Assembly (NCBI RefSeq): GCF_020360975.1
Contig: NW_025408681.1
Coordinates: 496,001 to 560,000 of the forward strand
Length of the DNA: 64,000 nt
Direction: 5' to 3'
DNA from: Hirsutella rhossiliensis
Taxonomy: Eukaryota; Ascomycota; Sordariomycetes; Hypocreales; Ophiocordycipitaceae
A program made the position numbers and the translations under genes. The notes beneath the pieces were generated by a model, which was not told the DNA's origin, ran no database searches, and saw nothing but the letters and a program-made list of their open reading frames with translations. Below, piece by piece: positions 43,396-54,225 of the stretch (position 1 is the first letter of the stretch; every line of letters starts with the position of its first letter).

Positions 43396-44044
43396 TCTCC
43401 CCTCGCTTCTTCAGACGTTCTGCCATGCGCTGTTCTTCTCTTTGCCGCCGTTCCAGCTCTGCTCGCTGCTTCTCTGCTCTTTTGAGTGCCACGGTCTCTC
43501 GTCGAATCTGGGATCCCCAGCTTCTGTAGCTTCCTGGTCCATGGTCCTATCCCTGACCGAATCTTCGGCATCAGAGTCATCATCAGTGAGCTCCCCTTGC
43601 TCCCTTTTCTCTTCCTTCTCATCGTCATACTGCGATTGTGATTCTTGGCTGATTTCATTGTCCGTATACTTGCTCTCATCGAATTCCACGAATCGAACCT
43701 CGTGGACCTTCTTATCAGCTGGGTTCCAGACTAGATAGATTTTATCTGTCTCCTCTTTGTATCCAACAAAAACTTCTTGCCATGCTCTTTTCAGAAGCTT
43801 TGTTCTCTTTTCTTTGGGAATAAATACCCAGGCAGGACATCCGAACACTCTCAAGTGCCCTGATCTTGGCTTCTCTCCACGCCATAACTCCCATGGGCTT
43901 TTAGCCATTCCTTGACAACTCCCCTATTTCTCAGATAGGCCGCTGTTGCGTTCGAAAACTCCCAGTATGCTGCCGGGAGGTCCATTTCGTGACGCATAGC
44001 AGACCCCCTCTCTGATATGGTTCTCATGCTCCTCTCAGAGATAC
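43396..44044 (-). pseudogene. Cop-4 integrase C-terminal part
   Basis: Copia integrase end: SMRTISERGSAMRHEMDLPA, AKSPWELWRGEKPRSGHL, RVFGCPAWVFIPKEKR, EVFVGYKEETDKIYLVWNPA, then an acidic linker and a charged helix cut by hAT-3. Catalytic residues lie upstream and are lost. The 5' end abuts a Cop-2-like fragment in opposite orientation. Confidence 0.85.
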
Positions 44045-45321
44045 CTACATCCCAGAGATGCCAACAAGTATGTTCTCAGCTCGTCAGGGATTGTTGCGAA
44101 GATCTATTGGAACCAGGTTAACGGCACACTCTACCATGAGCCCACAGGGCGCACTCTGGTCAGCCTGCAAGAAATTGAAGACCAATACGTTATTGCAAGC
44201 CTCTCAAAGCGGCCCCAACACAGCGTCTTTGTCACAAGCAGGGCTCCTAAGCCACCAATGGGTGGGCAAGCAGACCTTTGGCACAGACGGCTAGGACATC
44301 CGGGGCCAGAACCCCTTAGCCACCTAACCAAGATGGAAGGACCGGCCACGTGTGAATGCGAGGTCTGCGCAACAGGCAAGGCAAAGAGGCAGGTCTCCCG
44401 TGAGGAGCCCACTTTACGACCCAGAGGGGCCGGTGCTCAATTTAGCTTCGACTTACACCCAGGCCCGGTGGCCGGATTCGGGGGTGAAAAGTACTTTGCG
44501 CTATTCACATGCATGACGACCGGAATGAGGTTTTATTATGCATTGACGAACAAAACGAAGGTCCGAGATGCTTTCAAGAAGCTAACATCGATGCTAGAAA
44601 CTAGTTCAGTACGGGATAAAACTGATCAACCTGGCTTCTGACGGAGAAAAAGCCCTTCTAACAAAGGAGCTAGTCAAATTCATCGAAGGATTGGGCATTC
44701 GGGTCTTCCAGTCAGCTCCATCCACGCCCACGCAAAATGGGCATGCAGAAAGGTCCGGGGCCGTGGTCAAAGAAAGGGCCCGGCTTATGAACCTGGACTC
44801 CCGCATCCCGGAGGAGCTCTGGACCGAGACCTACCGCACAGCAGTGTATTTGCTCAACCGTACGCCACTTAAAGGATCTGATCATAGCTGGAGAAGCCCA
44901 CACGAACGATGGTGGACCTATATGAGGGACCACAACCTCTATACGGCCACATCAAGCGAGTCCAGCCGAGCATAAATCACCTGCGTGTCTTCGGCTGTGT
45001 GGCCTACCCAATGGCAATCACTGCGTTGGAGCATGTAAAGTCACATAAGACGCAGTCCCCGCTTGAGCAGAGAGCTCATATCGGTTACCTGGTGGGCTAC
45101 AGATCGACCCATCAATATGTCGTGTGGATACCCTCGATCCGCCAGACCAAACTGATGGTCTCGGCGAATGTACAATTTGATGAGTCAACAATGTACGATC
45201 CGAAGAGCGAAGAGGACGCGGAAGCTGTCCAGGTCTATACATACGATGTTCTTCGTCAAATGGTGGCGATAGACGTCCCTGACGACGAAGACATAGAGGA
45301 AGCAGGAGTGCGCAGTTACTC
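44045..45321 (+). pseudogene. Cop-2b: LTR-less copy of the Cop-2 integrase region
   Basis: Nearly identical to 33098-34369 of Cop-2 (pre-integrase finger, integrase core, GIRVFQSAPSTPTQNGHAER, INHLRVFGCVAYPMAITALE). No LTRs and no target duplication. It retains full-length A and C runs where Cop-2 is one base short, but has a 4-base insertion near 44613. Likely an ectopic or repair-derived fragment fused to Cop-4. Confidence 0.88.
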
Positions 45322-46081
45322 AGTAGAGGCCGGTTTCTCTGTCTCTCGGGTCTAGGGGGACCACAAGACCGCCAGACTGCATTTACAAATAAAACATTTA
45401 TATCAATAGATTCTATATATACTATTTCATATTTCTGAAATTTTCAAAAATATTGTCAATGGTTGTGTTGGTCGCAGGATTAATTTTCGCTGTGGCTTGC
45501 CGGTCGGACAATTTGTTGCATGACATGGTGCGTTGCATGACGCAGTGGGGTACGTTATGTCTATATAAGACCTAGCCTTCCACTCCTTCTGTAGCTAGAG
45601 ATATCATAATCAAGAGATCATTCATTTCGTCTTTCCTAGTCCACGAGTGTGGACAACATATAGACTTATAGAGCCGAATATAACTACCAAAATCTCATTC
45701 TGGCTCGGAGGAATAAAACTCGGGTTACATATGTGGACACAATTAGTCGGCTGGCAGATACAGCACTGTACTCATAGTGAATTATCTACACAAATAACCT
45801 TATTCCACTCGGCCAACTCCGAAGAGGCACCTGCTTGTTCCACGGTTACGCGGCTAACGATTCTGCAACCCCGGCTGAAAATGAAGATCGTCCCATCGTC
45901 ACCTCGCATCCGCGTGTCTTCGACTTCATTTCTGTCCGCAGCTTTTATCCTCACAATAACACATGCAGCCGATGCCAGTGCCTTGCGGTAAGTGGCTAGT
46001 AATGTGTTGCTTCGAAGATAAATCTCATGGGCAGGCTTGGGGCCAGATGGCTTTGCGGCTGCGCTTTATGACCTTAACCCC
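45322..46081 (+). other. AT-rich stretch with a possible solo LTR (45466-45658)
   Basis: No gene. The piece 45466-45658 starts TGTTGG and ends CAACA, holds a TATA-like TCTATATAAGACC, and has the size and layout of a copia LTR. It is present once and lacks a matching target duplication. The remainder shows nothing recognisable. Confidence 0.4.
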
Positions 46082-46822
46082 TTAATGCGGCCCTCCCCCA
46101 GGTTCCGTATGCTTTTCATCGCGACTAGAGGATATTAGTATAATAGGAATCCGAACCATGACAGTTTCTGCTTACGTGTGATCTGTATGCACCACATGAT
46201 GCCGATGCCGCGGAACCCTTCTTTGGGATGATCTCGAATACTGGCAAGTCTTCCCCCCTGCAACGCACCGCTCACATGGTTGGGTCCTGCTACATCTGGA
46301 TTTTCTTGCCCTGCAAGCTTGGCAAGCCCGGTCGGTTCTTCGGATGATGTTGGATGTCTGTGAGAAGAACAAGAAGCCCGGCTGTGGTCGTTCATCCTGC
46401 CCTGCCACCTGTTGCACAGAGAGCTGGTCGTCACTGTTGTTGTCGGCGTACACGGTTGTGGGCTTCGTTAGCACGGCGCCCGTGCCTATTGACTGGACTG
46501 TCGCACTCTTGGGACTCGTATCGCCATGGCTGTCGACGCGGGGAGCGTTGATCACAGGCATTGACTGCGAGGTGACGGCTCTGACGGTCAAGCCCATGGT
46601 GGGCGACATCTGAGGCGCGTTCACTGCACGGCTATCCGCTTGCGCCACTCCCGACAAGGGGGACTGTGTACTGGGAAAGTGACGAACCACGACTGACTCT
46701 TCACCGATATTGCGATAATCTGTCGCCCTGCTCTCATATGGTGGGCTCGGCTCGTACACCACACTAGGAAACGGACTTGGCTCCTCAACATCAGCCAGGC
46801 TTTGAAGCCCGGTGTGTCCCAT
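46082..46822 (-). CDS. Zn2Cys6 transcription-factor-like protein, two exons
   Basis: Fungal binuclear zinc cluster protein. ATG at 46822 and about 230 residues. A disordered Ser/Pro-rich N-terminus of roughly 165 residues precedes the cluster ACQACRARKSRCSRTQPCER and CVAGGKTC (CX2CX6CX5CX2CX6C), then an RRVPRHRHH basic stretch. An intron at 46125-46175 (donor GTAAGC, branch TACTAAT, acceptor TAG) removes a stop and adds about 14 residues before TAA at 46082-46084. No middle homology region follows, so it is either a short cluster protein or a truncated factor. Confidence 0.7.
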
Positions 46823-48069
46823 GCGATGCGATGCAAACCTTTGAATGGGATTTCAAGTCGTTTTCATCAACGTACGCCAGTAAGCAGCCCGCCACCAGAC
46901 ATACATAGTATCGATCGCGGTCGGAATGTGGTTGCTCCATGTTAGATGGCGCTACTGCATATGCGAATGCTGACCTCTGCTGGACTTGTGCGGCGCCGGA
47001 TGCGAAGGCTTCGCTGCTTCCCGTGCAAGTCAGGAACTCTGCTCAGTTCACTGTCTTCACACTGGCCCGGCAAGTTGCAGTTATATTCAGGGCGGTGGCG
47101 AGGAGTGCCTCCGCGTATGTTGCCAAGTCAAAGACTCGCCCATCCTCAGTACGAGGGCTAGCTTCATCCGCCATCGGTGAAAATCGGCGCAGAAGACGGC
47201 TAATATGCCGTAGTTCGGATACTCAAGCTCGGTGGAGGGCTTTGGCGTGGGTGCCATGGAAATACGCAGCCTGGGCCGAGGAAAGTTTTGGACTTTATAG
47301 TGCTCGACCTTCCACCACAAGGCTGAAGCCCGAGGCGACTAGAGTATTAACAGTATACTAGAGCCAAAACGCACCTTGAGGAGGAATCAGGCCGAGATGG
47401 GTATGCCAAATCATGTTTGATGGAAACAGGCAGGCATACCATGCGCGCGCCCCATGCAGGATGCTACTCGACCTGAATTGATTGCTGGCTGCGGCACCTT
47501 GTAAGCTTCGCACAGGATAATGAATGAAAGACCATTGCTCCTAAAGTAGCTCTTCCCCCTGGACCAGGCAGCTGGACCTCTCAAGGCAGCAGCGGAACCA
47601 ACAGGTAATGGTCGGAGTCTTACATTCGCGTAACCACCGAGACTGCGGGTTGCAAGACAGATCTGGGCTCTGTACGCTTGAATGCCTCGCCATATCATGT
47701 TCGCTTACGCGCACTCGGCTGACGTTCGCTACGATAACGGATTGGCATTTACTGATCAACTACAGACTTGTGGAGCCAATTCTATGAAATATAGTCATAG
47801 AACGGGTGACAGCTTTGAAGGGAATGTTTGTATTTACAGGCAATTCCCAGCATCAACGTGTACATTTCTGCTGTCACCACTGGACGAAGCATGGGAATCA
47901 ACTGCCAGGGGTGCTTCCTGGAGGACCGTAATGTGGTATCGTCGAGTCTGAATATGTATATGTCGGTAGAGGGCGTTGCAAGTGCATTACCGGACGGTCG
48001 CCTACAAACATAGCCTGTGTGGTGACCATGGGTTGGCCGGGACTGTCCAGCATCGACAGAGACGGACGC
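46823..48069. other. No gene recognised
   Basis: One 140-codon frame (46939-47361, plus) shows no known motif and has a composition compatible with chance. Nothing else supported. Part of this stretch could be the promoter region of the Zn2Cys6 gene. Confidence 0.4.
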
Positions 48070-48754
48070 TCACAATGAACACTGCCCTGTCGCGTGGTGC
48101 TCGCACGACTTAACGGGGTTGTCAGTGGGTATTTGATTGAACCCCAAGCCCATGACTGCGGTAGCCATGCCCATGTGATTTTGATAGCCGTATGAGGATG
48201 TCGTGAGCTGCGATGACTCCCAGATGGACGACTTTGTCGTCGACCCGCTAGTAGTGGAGGGATCCCGACATGACTGTCTCGGCAAAGAGAGGGAGAAGTC
48301 TTGATCTAGACTGGCTAGTCGACGCGGCACCAAGAGCTGTTCCAGCGACTGGACGGCGGCCCCAGGGTCGCCGGCGCGAAAAGGATGGTTTTGGTCGGCA
48401 TCAAGTAGCACGAAAGTGCCCGACTGCAAGAAATGGGCAACTTGGCCGTCACTAAAGCCATGCCTGTTGAGAAGCTCCCGTAGCTGCTTGTTCTCCTCGG
48501 CTATTCTCCTCGCGGCCATCTGGATCTCGGTCGAAGCCTCGATGCCCTGGAGCTCATATACCCTGAGTCGCTGTTCGAGCTCCTGGACATACTCTCTGTC
48601 CGTCGGGCGCGCGATCTCCTTTGGTTGTCTCGAATTCGGACTAAGCTTTTCTTCTGCTAGAGCAGAGAAAGAAAAACGGAGTTTCGTGTTAGAAAAGGCC
48701 ATTCCTGTCGATGGCATCACCTGGGTTTATGTTACTTACTGCGGGAGCTGACAT
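48070..48754 (-). pseudogene. bZIP transcription factor with intron and one frame break
   Basis: Exon 1 is five codons (ATG at 48754, MSAPA). An 83-bp intron (48657-48739) has GTAAGT donor, CTAAC branch and CTAG acceptor. Exon 2 opens with a clear bZIP basic region (SLVRIRDNQRRSRARR) in one frame. The coiled-coil continuation (EYVQELEQRLRVYELQGIEA, AEENKQLRELLNRHG) is in another frame, joined by a break inside the (AG)3 run near 48592-48600. Removing one AG, or adding one base, rejoins the two. I recall this arrangement from fungal bZIP proteins of unknown target. It could be a true null allele or a sequence error. Confidence 0.8.
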
Positions 48755-49968
48755 TTCGCTTGCAGGCTTGTCTGTAGACTTTTTTTCGGCCAGTGAAGGA
48801 GGAAAGTAAAATAAAAATAAAAATCCAGTGAATTGTCCCGCAAGTAGAGTATGGGCCCAATGCTGGGTGTCGGGAAAGAATGGGGGTTGGCAAAAGGAAA
48901 CCCGAGGGAATGGACAAAACTCGTTAGATCTCTGGCAAGGGAAGCAAGTAGGATAGCTACAGCAGCTTCACGCCTTCTTTGACTGGCCGCGTGCTGGTCA
49001 TGGCGTAGCCCTTGCAGTATTCCCAGGGGCTTGGACAAAGGACAGTCGGATTTGCATTTCATGGGTCACATCTGCCCCGTGTTGGTGGGAATTGGAACAC
49101 TCGCCCCTAAGTAAACGTGATGAGTCGGTTGGTTAGCTGGACCGAGTCTTGGGAGCCGCTCGCTTTAGAGCCCTGCCTGTTTGCCAATATTTCATAACTG
49201 TTATATCCAACCAGTATTGCAAAACATCCGTACCTCGGCAGCCGCGGACGCAGGTTTCACAGAGGCTACCTTCTTCTTCCGAGGTGGATGCCGACGTGGG
49301 CAGCCCTTCCCTTGTCACGAGGCTTCCTTCCCTGCGAGCTTCGCCACCCCCCAGCACTTCCCATGCCAAGACGAGGGAAGAGAAATCAACAGGCAGAATC
49401 CTGCGTCACGCTCACCCCTGACTCCCACTGCAGGGGCTGCGGGCCAGTCTTCATGATTCGGGAGAGCCGGTCCGCCCAGTCACTCTAGAGATTTGTCTCG
49501 TTGCCTATTTGGAAGTCGGCTGCTGGTGGATTTGGGATGTGATCGACGCGTAGATGCAGAAGATGGAGGTGTCCTGGTCGGGGTACACGAACCATCTGAT
49601 GCAAGGGATGGTTAAAGACTTAGGCTGACTGGTAGACGTCCCCTAAGGGGTGGCTCACAGGCATCAGCCAACAACAGCGGACCACAGCCCCGAAACAGGA
49701 GGAAGGTGCATGAGCCAACCCGGCTGAAAGTTGGCATGAAGTGGTCAAGGTCGCATTGTGGAGGACTTGCGGGATAATTTGCTGGAGCTCACATCGGGGG
49801 TTACAGACAAGCTCGACCCGGGAAGCCCGTTCCACACTCGTGCGGAAAGCAGAGGAACATAGACACCAACCCACCTATTCTTTGTCTTCCCTATCACTCT
49901 CCTTGTTCTTGCAGCTCTCCGAGAGCCAACGAGCGGTGGACGATCTAACGAAGGCCCTTTTGCCCGTC
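48755..49968. other. No gene recognised
   Basis: Short frames only. The part next to 48754 is the likely promoter of the bZIP gene. A pyrimidine-rich stretch ending CTTGTTCTTGCAG (about 49900-49914) looks like a splice acceptor in front of the next frame. Confidence 0.4.
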
Positions 49969-50645
49969 ATGTCGACTGACTCTGCCTCGACGACTCAGGA
50001 AGATGCGAGTCCCTTTCACACTGAGTTGGTTGCCTGTGGACAAACTGGTCATCTCCGTGCCCTCGATAGGATTCTACGTCCTGCCTCGCCAACCTCGGAG
50101 GTTTGGGACACCGAAACTCAATACAACAGCGTAGGCCATCGCGACGAACAGGCGCAAGGCGAGATTGCAGAGTCACCTACAGCAGAGGCACATCCGGTGC
50201 TCGCACCCAGCCATCTTCATGACTCTTCCTCTTGCAGCGACGGGAAGGAGAATCGTCCTCCTGGGCTTGTATTTCAGGTCGCCGTATCCGACACTTGCCA
50301 TCGAGTAGAGGCCAACGGTTCCATCGATAGCGGACAGGACGAACAAATTGAACTAGAGTTCGGCTTCCCCTCTTCGCAAGCCTGTTCAAATCACCTTGAG
50401 GTTCTCCCAGTGTTCTCCTCCAGGCTCGTCACGATGCACCAGACAGCGCGAGCGAAGGAGCCATGATGAAATCACCGGGAGGAAGGATGCATGGCTTCGA
50501 TCGCCTGAGCAAAGATGGCAAGCTCCTAGGCAAAGGCACAGGAGGCAGCGTGTTCAGAAATTTCGGAGGAGCAAGCGACCGGCCGTGGAAGAGTGTTGAA
50601 TTTGAATATCTTTACCAGCCCATAGAATGGGAGTGGTCCCCTTGA
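49969..50645 (+). CDS. Hypothetical protein, probably disordered
   Basis: Not recognised. ATG at 49969 (MSTDSASTTQEDASPF) opens a frame of 165 codons rich in Ser, Glu and Asp, containing HLRALDRILRPASPTSEV and ending AKEP at 50466. A second frame starting within the stop (ATGATG at 50463) runs to 50645 and contains LSKDGKLLGKGTGGSVFRNF. The two could be one protein with a frame break, or exon and intron. The acceptor-like CAG upstream suggests more 5' exons. Confidence 0.4.
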
Positions 50646-51733
50646 TGCCTCCTCTATGAAACATTGATTCCACAAGCTAGCATCAACATCCTCGGTCTTC
50701 ATACGAGACTTGTCGGGGAACTGCCTCGTATTGGCGATTCATGCGATGTGTGCTGGTAGTTCAATACGTTGTAGCCTGTAAATGCCCCCTGCTGCCTTTA
50801 TTTACAGTTACCGTGCATTCAAGGAACAAGTTTTGATGACAGCATCGCCTCAAGCTCCGCATAACTTGCCCCATCACTCCACGAATACTGTAGAGCCTCT
50901 AGGACACGGCTTACATATTGGACATTCGGTAAGCAAAGGCCACAGCGTAAGGTAAATCGTCCTTACCGTTAATCCGAAGCATTCCATTCCAACCAGCCGC
51001 TGACGCAAGGTATTTTGCTGGTATGGGTCACGGTAGCAATGCCTACAGTGAGGAGTGGCCACAACGTTGCCAGTTGGTCGATACCCATCGTAAAGCGGCC
51101 CATCAATGTGATGATCCGATCGGCAGCAGTCTTTACTTCAGTGTTAAGGGCCGCGCCTCCAATCCTTCTTGTGGTAATTCTTTCGAGATAGATGGTGCAT
51201 GCTAGACCACTGTACGCATGCTGCTGTTGTTCGAGCTTCGATGGCCTTATCGTTTTCATCAGTCTCATATCCCGGCATGTCCTTTTGCGAGTCCAAGGAA
51301 GTCCTTCTTTGGGACATGCCTTTCAGACGACTGGTGGAAATTTGCGTGAACTAAGGTAGGCACTTCAGCCGATGAGAATGTAACTGGACCGAAGATCATG
51401 CATACGAGATGATTTGCACGGAAGGCTTCTTTTCCTTTAATGCATGCTTTGGAGGCAACTATGAAAGTATTCTCGAAGCGTTTGCATCGACCTGAACAGG
51501 GCATCTGCGTTTGACCCAAACCTGGGACGCTTACATTAACGGAGATAGCCGTAGGCAGAGAGTGGATAGTGACGTAAATTACCGTCTGTCAGATTCAATG
51601 CCCTCGGATAATACCAGGTGCTCCGTCGACCGTTCAGTACCGTGGTCTGTCACCGCAGACAGTTGCATCTCTCTGCCTACCCGTTTCCTCTGGTGCTCTC
51701 TCATCATACTGTCCAGAGGTACTGCTGGCACAA
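50646..51733. other. No gene recognised
   Basis: Frames below 100 codons without motifs on either strand, and no terminal repeats. It holds the 3' flank of the membrane protein gene, which reads on the minus strand. Confidence 0.4.
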
Positions 51734-52492
51734 CTAAAATCGCCAGACAAAGTCCACACTGACCTCCAAATTGGTGTCCCACCCAACCAGTTGCAAACAC
51801 ACTAGGAGCCCAGATGATGCTAGGAACACCAATCCACTTACCGCTCCAAGCCACGGCAATCCCTGGTTTGACGTCGGCACCTCTGGCTGGGGCTGGTTAG
51901 AGCGCTGGCCAAAACGACGAAAACACTGCGTCTTCCTCCATATCGCCATAACCATAATAGTGGAAGTCAAGTGAGACACCATTGAAGCAGCCCAGCAGTA
52001 TTCGACACCAGATAGTCTAAATTGCCAGACTGTCGCCCCAATAAAGGGAAGGTGAAAACCTAATACCAGTCCAAAAATGATGAGTCTCGCCTGATTGACA
52101 GCGTGAGAAAAATACGCGTATATCAAGGGATCGACAATTTGAATAAGCTGTAAACCATAAGCATATTGGGAGATAACTAGACGGGCCTGAGTGAGAAGTA
52201 CCTCGATGATGTCGACGCAAAACATGGTGACCCCTTTCCAGGTCGTGAAGAAGGGGTAGGCAAGGACGCTCGGTAGGAGTGCATTTCTCGCACTACCGAA
52301 CAAAGAGGCAAATATTACTCCTGCACCCAAGAAGATACAGGCCGTGGAAATCAATGCCCAAGTTCGCCTACGCGAAGCTTTTCGCGGCTTGACTCTGATC
52401 ATCCAGTACAGGTAGGAAGCCAGAAAGACCGTGGTCACGGCAAACACGACACCAGCCTCGGTGACCTCCTTGATTGTAATCTCGTCTTGCAT
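51734..52492 (-). CDS. Multi-pass integral membrane protein (about seven segments)
   Basis: 252 residues from ATG 52492. Hydrophobic segments in order: AGVVFAVTTVFLASYLYWMI, WALISTACIFLGAGVIFASL, LAYPFFTTWKGVTMFCVDII, a weaker LQLIQIVDPLIYAYF, LIIFGLVLGFHLPFIGATVW, CWAASMVSHLTSTIMVMAIW and WLGAVSGLVFLASSGLLVCL, with basic loops (RVKPRKASRRR). The count fits fungal seven-helix membrane proteins of unknown role. I see no retinal lysine motif or enzyme signature, so no function is assigned. The single exon is intact. Confidence 0.7.
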   Translation of the reverse strand: MQDEITIKEVTEAGVVFAVTTVFLASYLYWMIRVKPRKASRRRTWALISTACIFLGAGVIFASLFGSARNALLPSVLAYPFFTTWKGVTMFCVDIIEVLLTQARLVISQYAYGLQLIQIVDPLIYAYFSHAVNQARLIIFGLVLGFHLPFIGATVWQFRLSGVEYCWAASMVSHLTSTIMVMAIWRKTQCFRRFGQRSNQPQPEVPTSNQGLPWLGAVSGLVFLASSGLLVCLQLVGWDTNLEVSVDFVWRF

Positions 52493-53349
52493 GTCGAAAT
52501 GCGGCAACCGTGAACGGCGGATAGAGCGGAGTTCGGACTTAGATTAGAGTAGTGAGAATATGAGCATGGGGCTTGCCCGGAACAAGACGTGTTTTATATG
52601 ATGTTGAGTCATAACAGCGAGTGTTGGTATTTGGAAAATAGCGCTTAGATGAAGAGAGCCGCTGGACGTTGTCTAGCCGCTTTGCAAACCGTTGGCAGGC
52701 ATACCCAGAGTGAGGTGGTGATGGGGTGCTTGTGCATAGCAAGGTTACACCATAATTGCCTTGAGACTGGGTTATAGTTGATATGATTATCTACATATAT
52801 GAGGCGGGTGAGCTTCCTCCACCTTGAAGCGGCATGGTCAGAGTCGGGTGGGCGGAATGGCACGTCTTCAACAGGTCAATGCGGTTGGCCCCCGGTTATG
52901 AGGTCATCCAGTAAATCGGCATCACCAGCAGGGCATACAACCTGGTTCATGCACTATGGCTTGCATACGTCTACGCTCGTCTTGACTAGGAGGTCGGAAC
53001 GCCATGGAGCTGTGTAGAAGGCAACTAGCCCGGGTCTGCAGTAAAATTGAAGGTGGCCGTGACGACACCAGAAGGTTTCTGGTGGAGATGGATTAAACAA
53101 TGAAGGTCAAGGACACGAGCAACAGGTGTCCCTGATCCATTCCACATTTGGATTTGTGAGACAACAGTGCGGCTGCAGGAAACGTGACTCTCAGCTGTGA
53201 AAATTCTGGAAGATGAGCTTCGTGCTGGCTCGCAGAGCCAAGAACCTGGCTCACCCCTGGTCGTCCCTGATCTCGGCCTCGTCGGGGCCGTGGGTTGTCA
53301 AACGGGAAGGGAAGGAACACAAGGTAGATCACTGAGAAGAAAACGATAA
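52493..53349. other. No gene recognised
   Basis: Includes the probable promoter of the membrane protein gene. Frames are short and without motifs. Confidence 0.4.
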
Positions 53350-53937
53350 CTAGTTACTTGGCGATTCCTCCGGCTTGTTCGTCTCCTCAAGAATCATCTC
53401 CAGGGCCCTTGCTAAAAGTACTCTACCCTCATCACTGTCTAACTTATCAACAGAACACGATCCTTGACCCTCCATAAAACCGCGCTCGCACCGCAACTCG
53501 CTAGTTTGACGATTCTTGTGGTTTCTTCCTGCCATGTTTCGCGCATGCTTATTTCTATTTTGGCCATGATGCTCTCAAAAGCCGGGATGTTTACTCCACA
53601 CCCAACCTGAAAGGCCCCACAAATTTCTATTCTCACTGAGCTTTCGACACTCCCAGTAACGGAATAGAGATGCTTTATCTCTAAGGTTGTGGAACTTGCT
53701 GCGGAATATTTTGTCCTGCATACACCTCTCGCAAGTTTCGGTGATGATCTGAAACGGTTGAACTCCAAGCTGGCATGGCTGTTCATGGGTGCATTGCTTC
53801 TGATTAACCTCGTTGAGGTGACCGCACCTAATCGAGCCTTGGGTGATAATATGTGATACCATCGTTTTATTGCAGGCAGGTTGATAGCGCTTTTGAGCGG
53901 CAGAAAGGTTGAAATGGTGATGACTTTGTCTACACAT
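53350..53937 (-). pseudogene. Hypothetical Cys/His-rich protein, one in-frame stop
   Basis: From ATG 53937 a frame with MCRQSHHH, IRCGHLNEVNQKQCTHEQPC and ETCERCMQ runs to a TGA at 53575-53577. The same frame then stays open for another 75 codons to TAG (ending ETNKPEESPSN at 53350). Paired Cys suggest a small zinc-binding protein. The TGA could come from CGA by C-to-T change. The family was not recognised. Confidence 0.5.
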
Positions 53938-54225
53938 GCACCTTTCAATGCCTTCTTTATATGTCAAACTACAGCTCCGGAGCTGCTAGCATTCTCTATG
54001 CACCTATATGCCGTTGGCCGTGTCCCCTGTGGCGTACAGGCAAGGCAGGATTAATGCGACTTGACGCACCGTACAGTTGCCGCCGAACTACTGCAACCAA
54101 CCAAACCAAGTGGCCATCATGGCTCAAGACCGGACCTCCTTCGGCGTCAGACGATGCCACTAGATGGTGAGGCATGACATACCATTTTGAGCAGGTGGTG
54201 ACCCCATGCCTTTTTCCCCCTCAAT

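Larger units (their letters stand above)
27862..44044 (-). mobile_element. Cop-4: Ty1/copia remnant, split by hAT-3
   Basis: Minus-strand copia element. The integrase part lies at 43396-44044 and the reverse transcriptase part at 27862-28475, with hAT-3 between them. Deleting hAT-3 plus one CCTGCCAC copy gives an open charged linker frame between integrase and reverse transcriptase, so both pieces are one element. No LTRs remain. The 5' side stops at the junction with the Cop-2-like fragment, the 3' side near the hAT-2 insertion. Confidence 0.85.

Noticed and set aside
46939..47361. Possible small gene (140 codons, plus strand)
   Set aside because: No motif, no splice or promoter support, and competing frames of similar length on both strands.
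51734..52492. Microbial rhodopsin or PTH11-type receptor
   Set aside because: It has about seven hydrophobic segments, but no retinal-binding lysine context and no CFEM domain. Only a general membrane protein call is justified.
46082..52492. Secondary-metabolite gene cluster around the two regulators and the membrane protein
   Set aside because: No backbone enzyme (polyketide synthase, peptide synthetase, terpene synthase) or tailoring enzyme is present.
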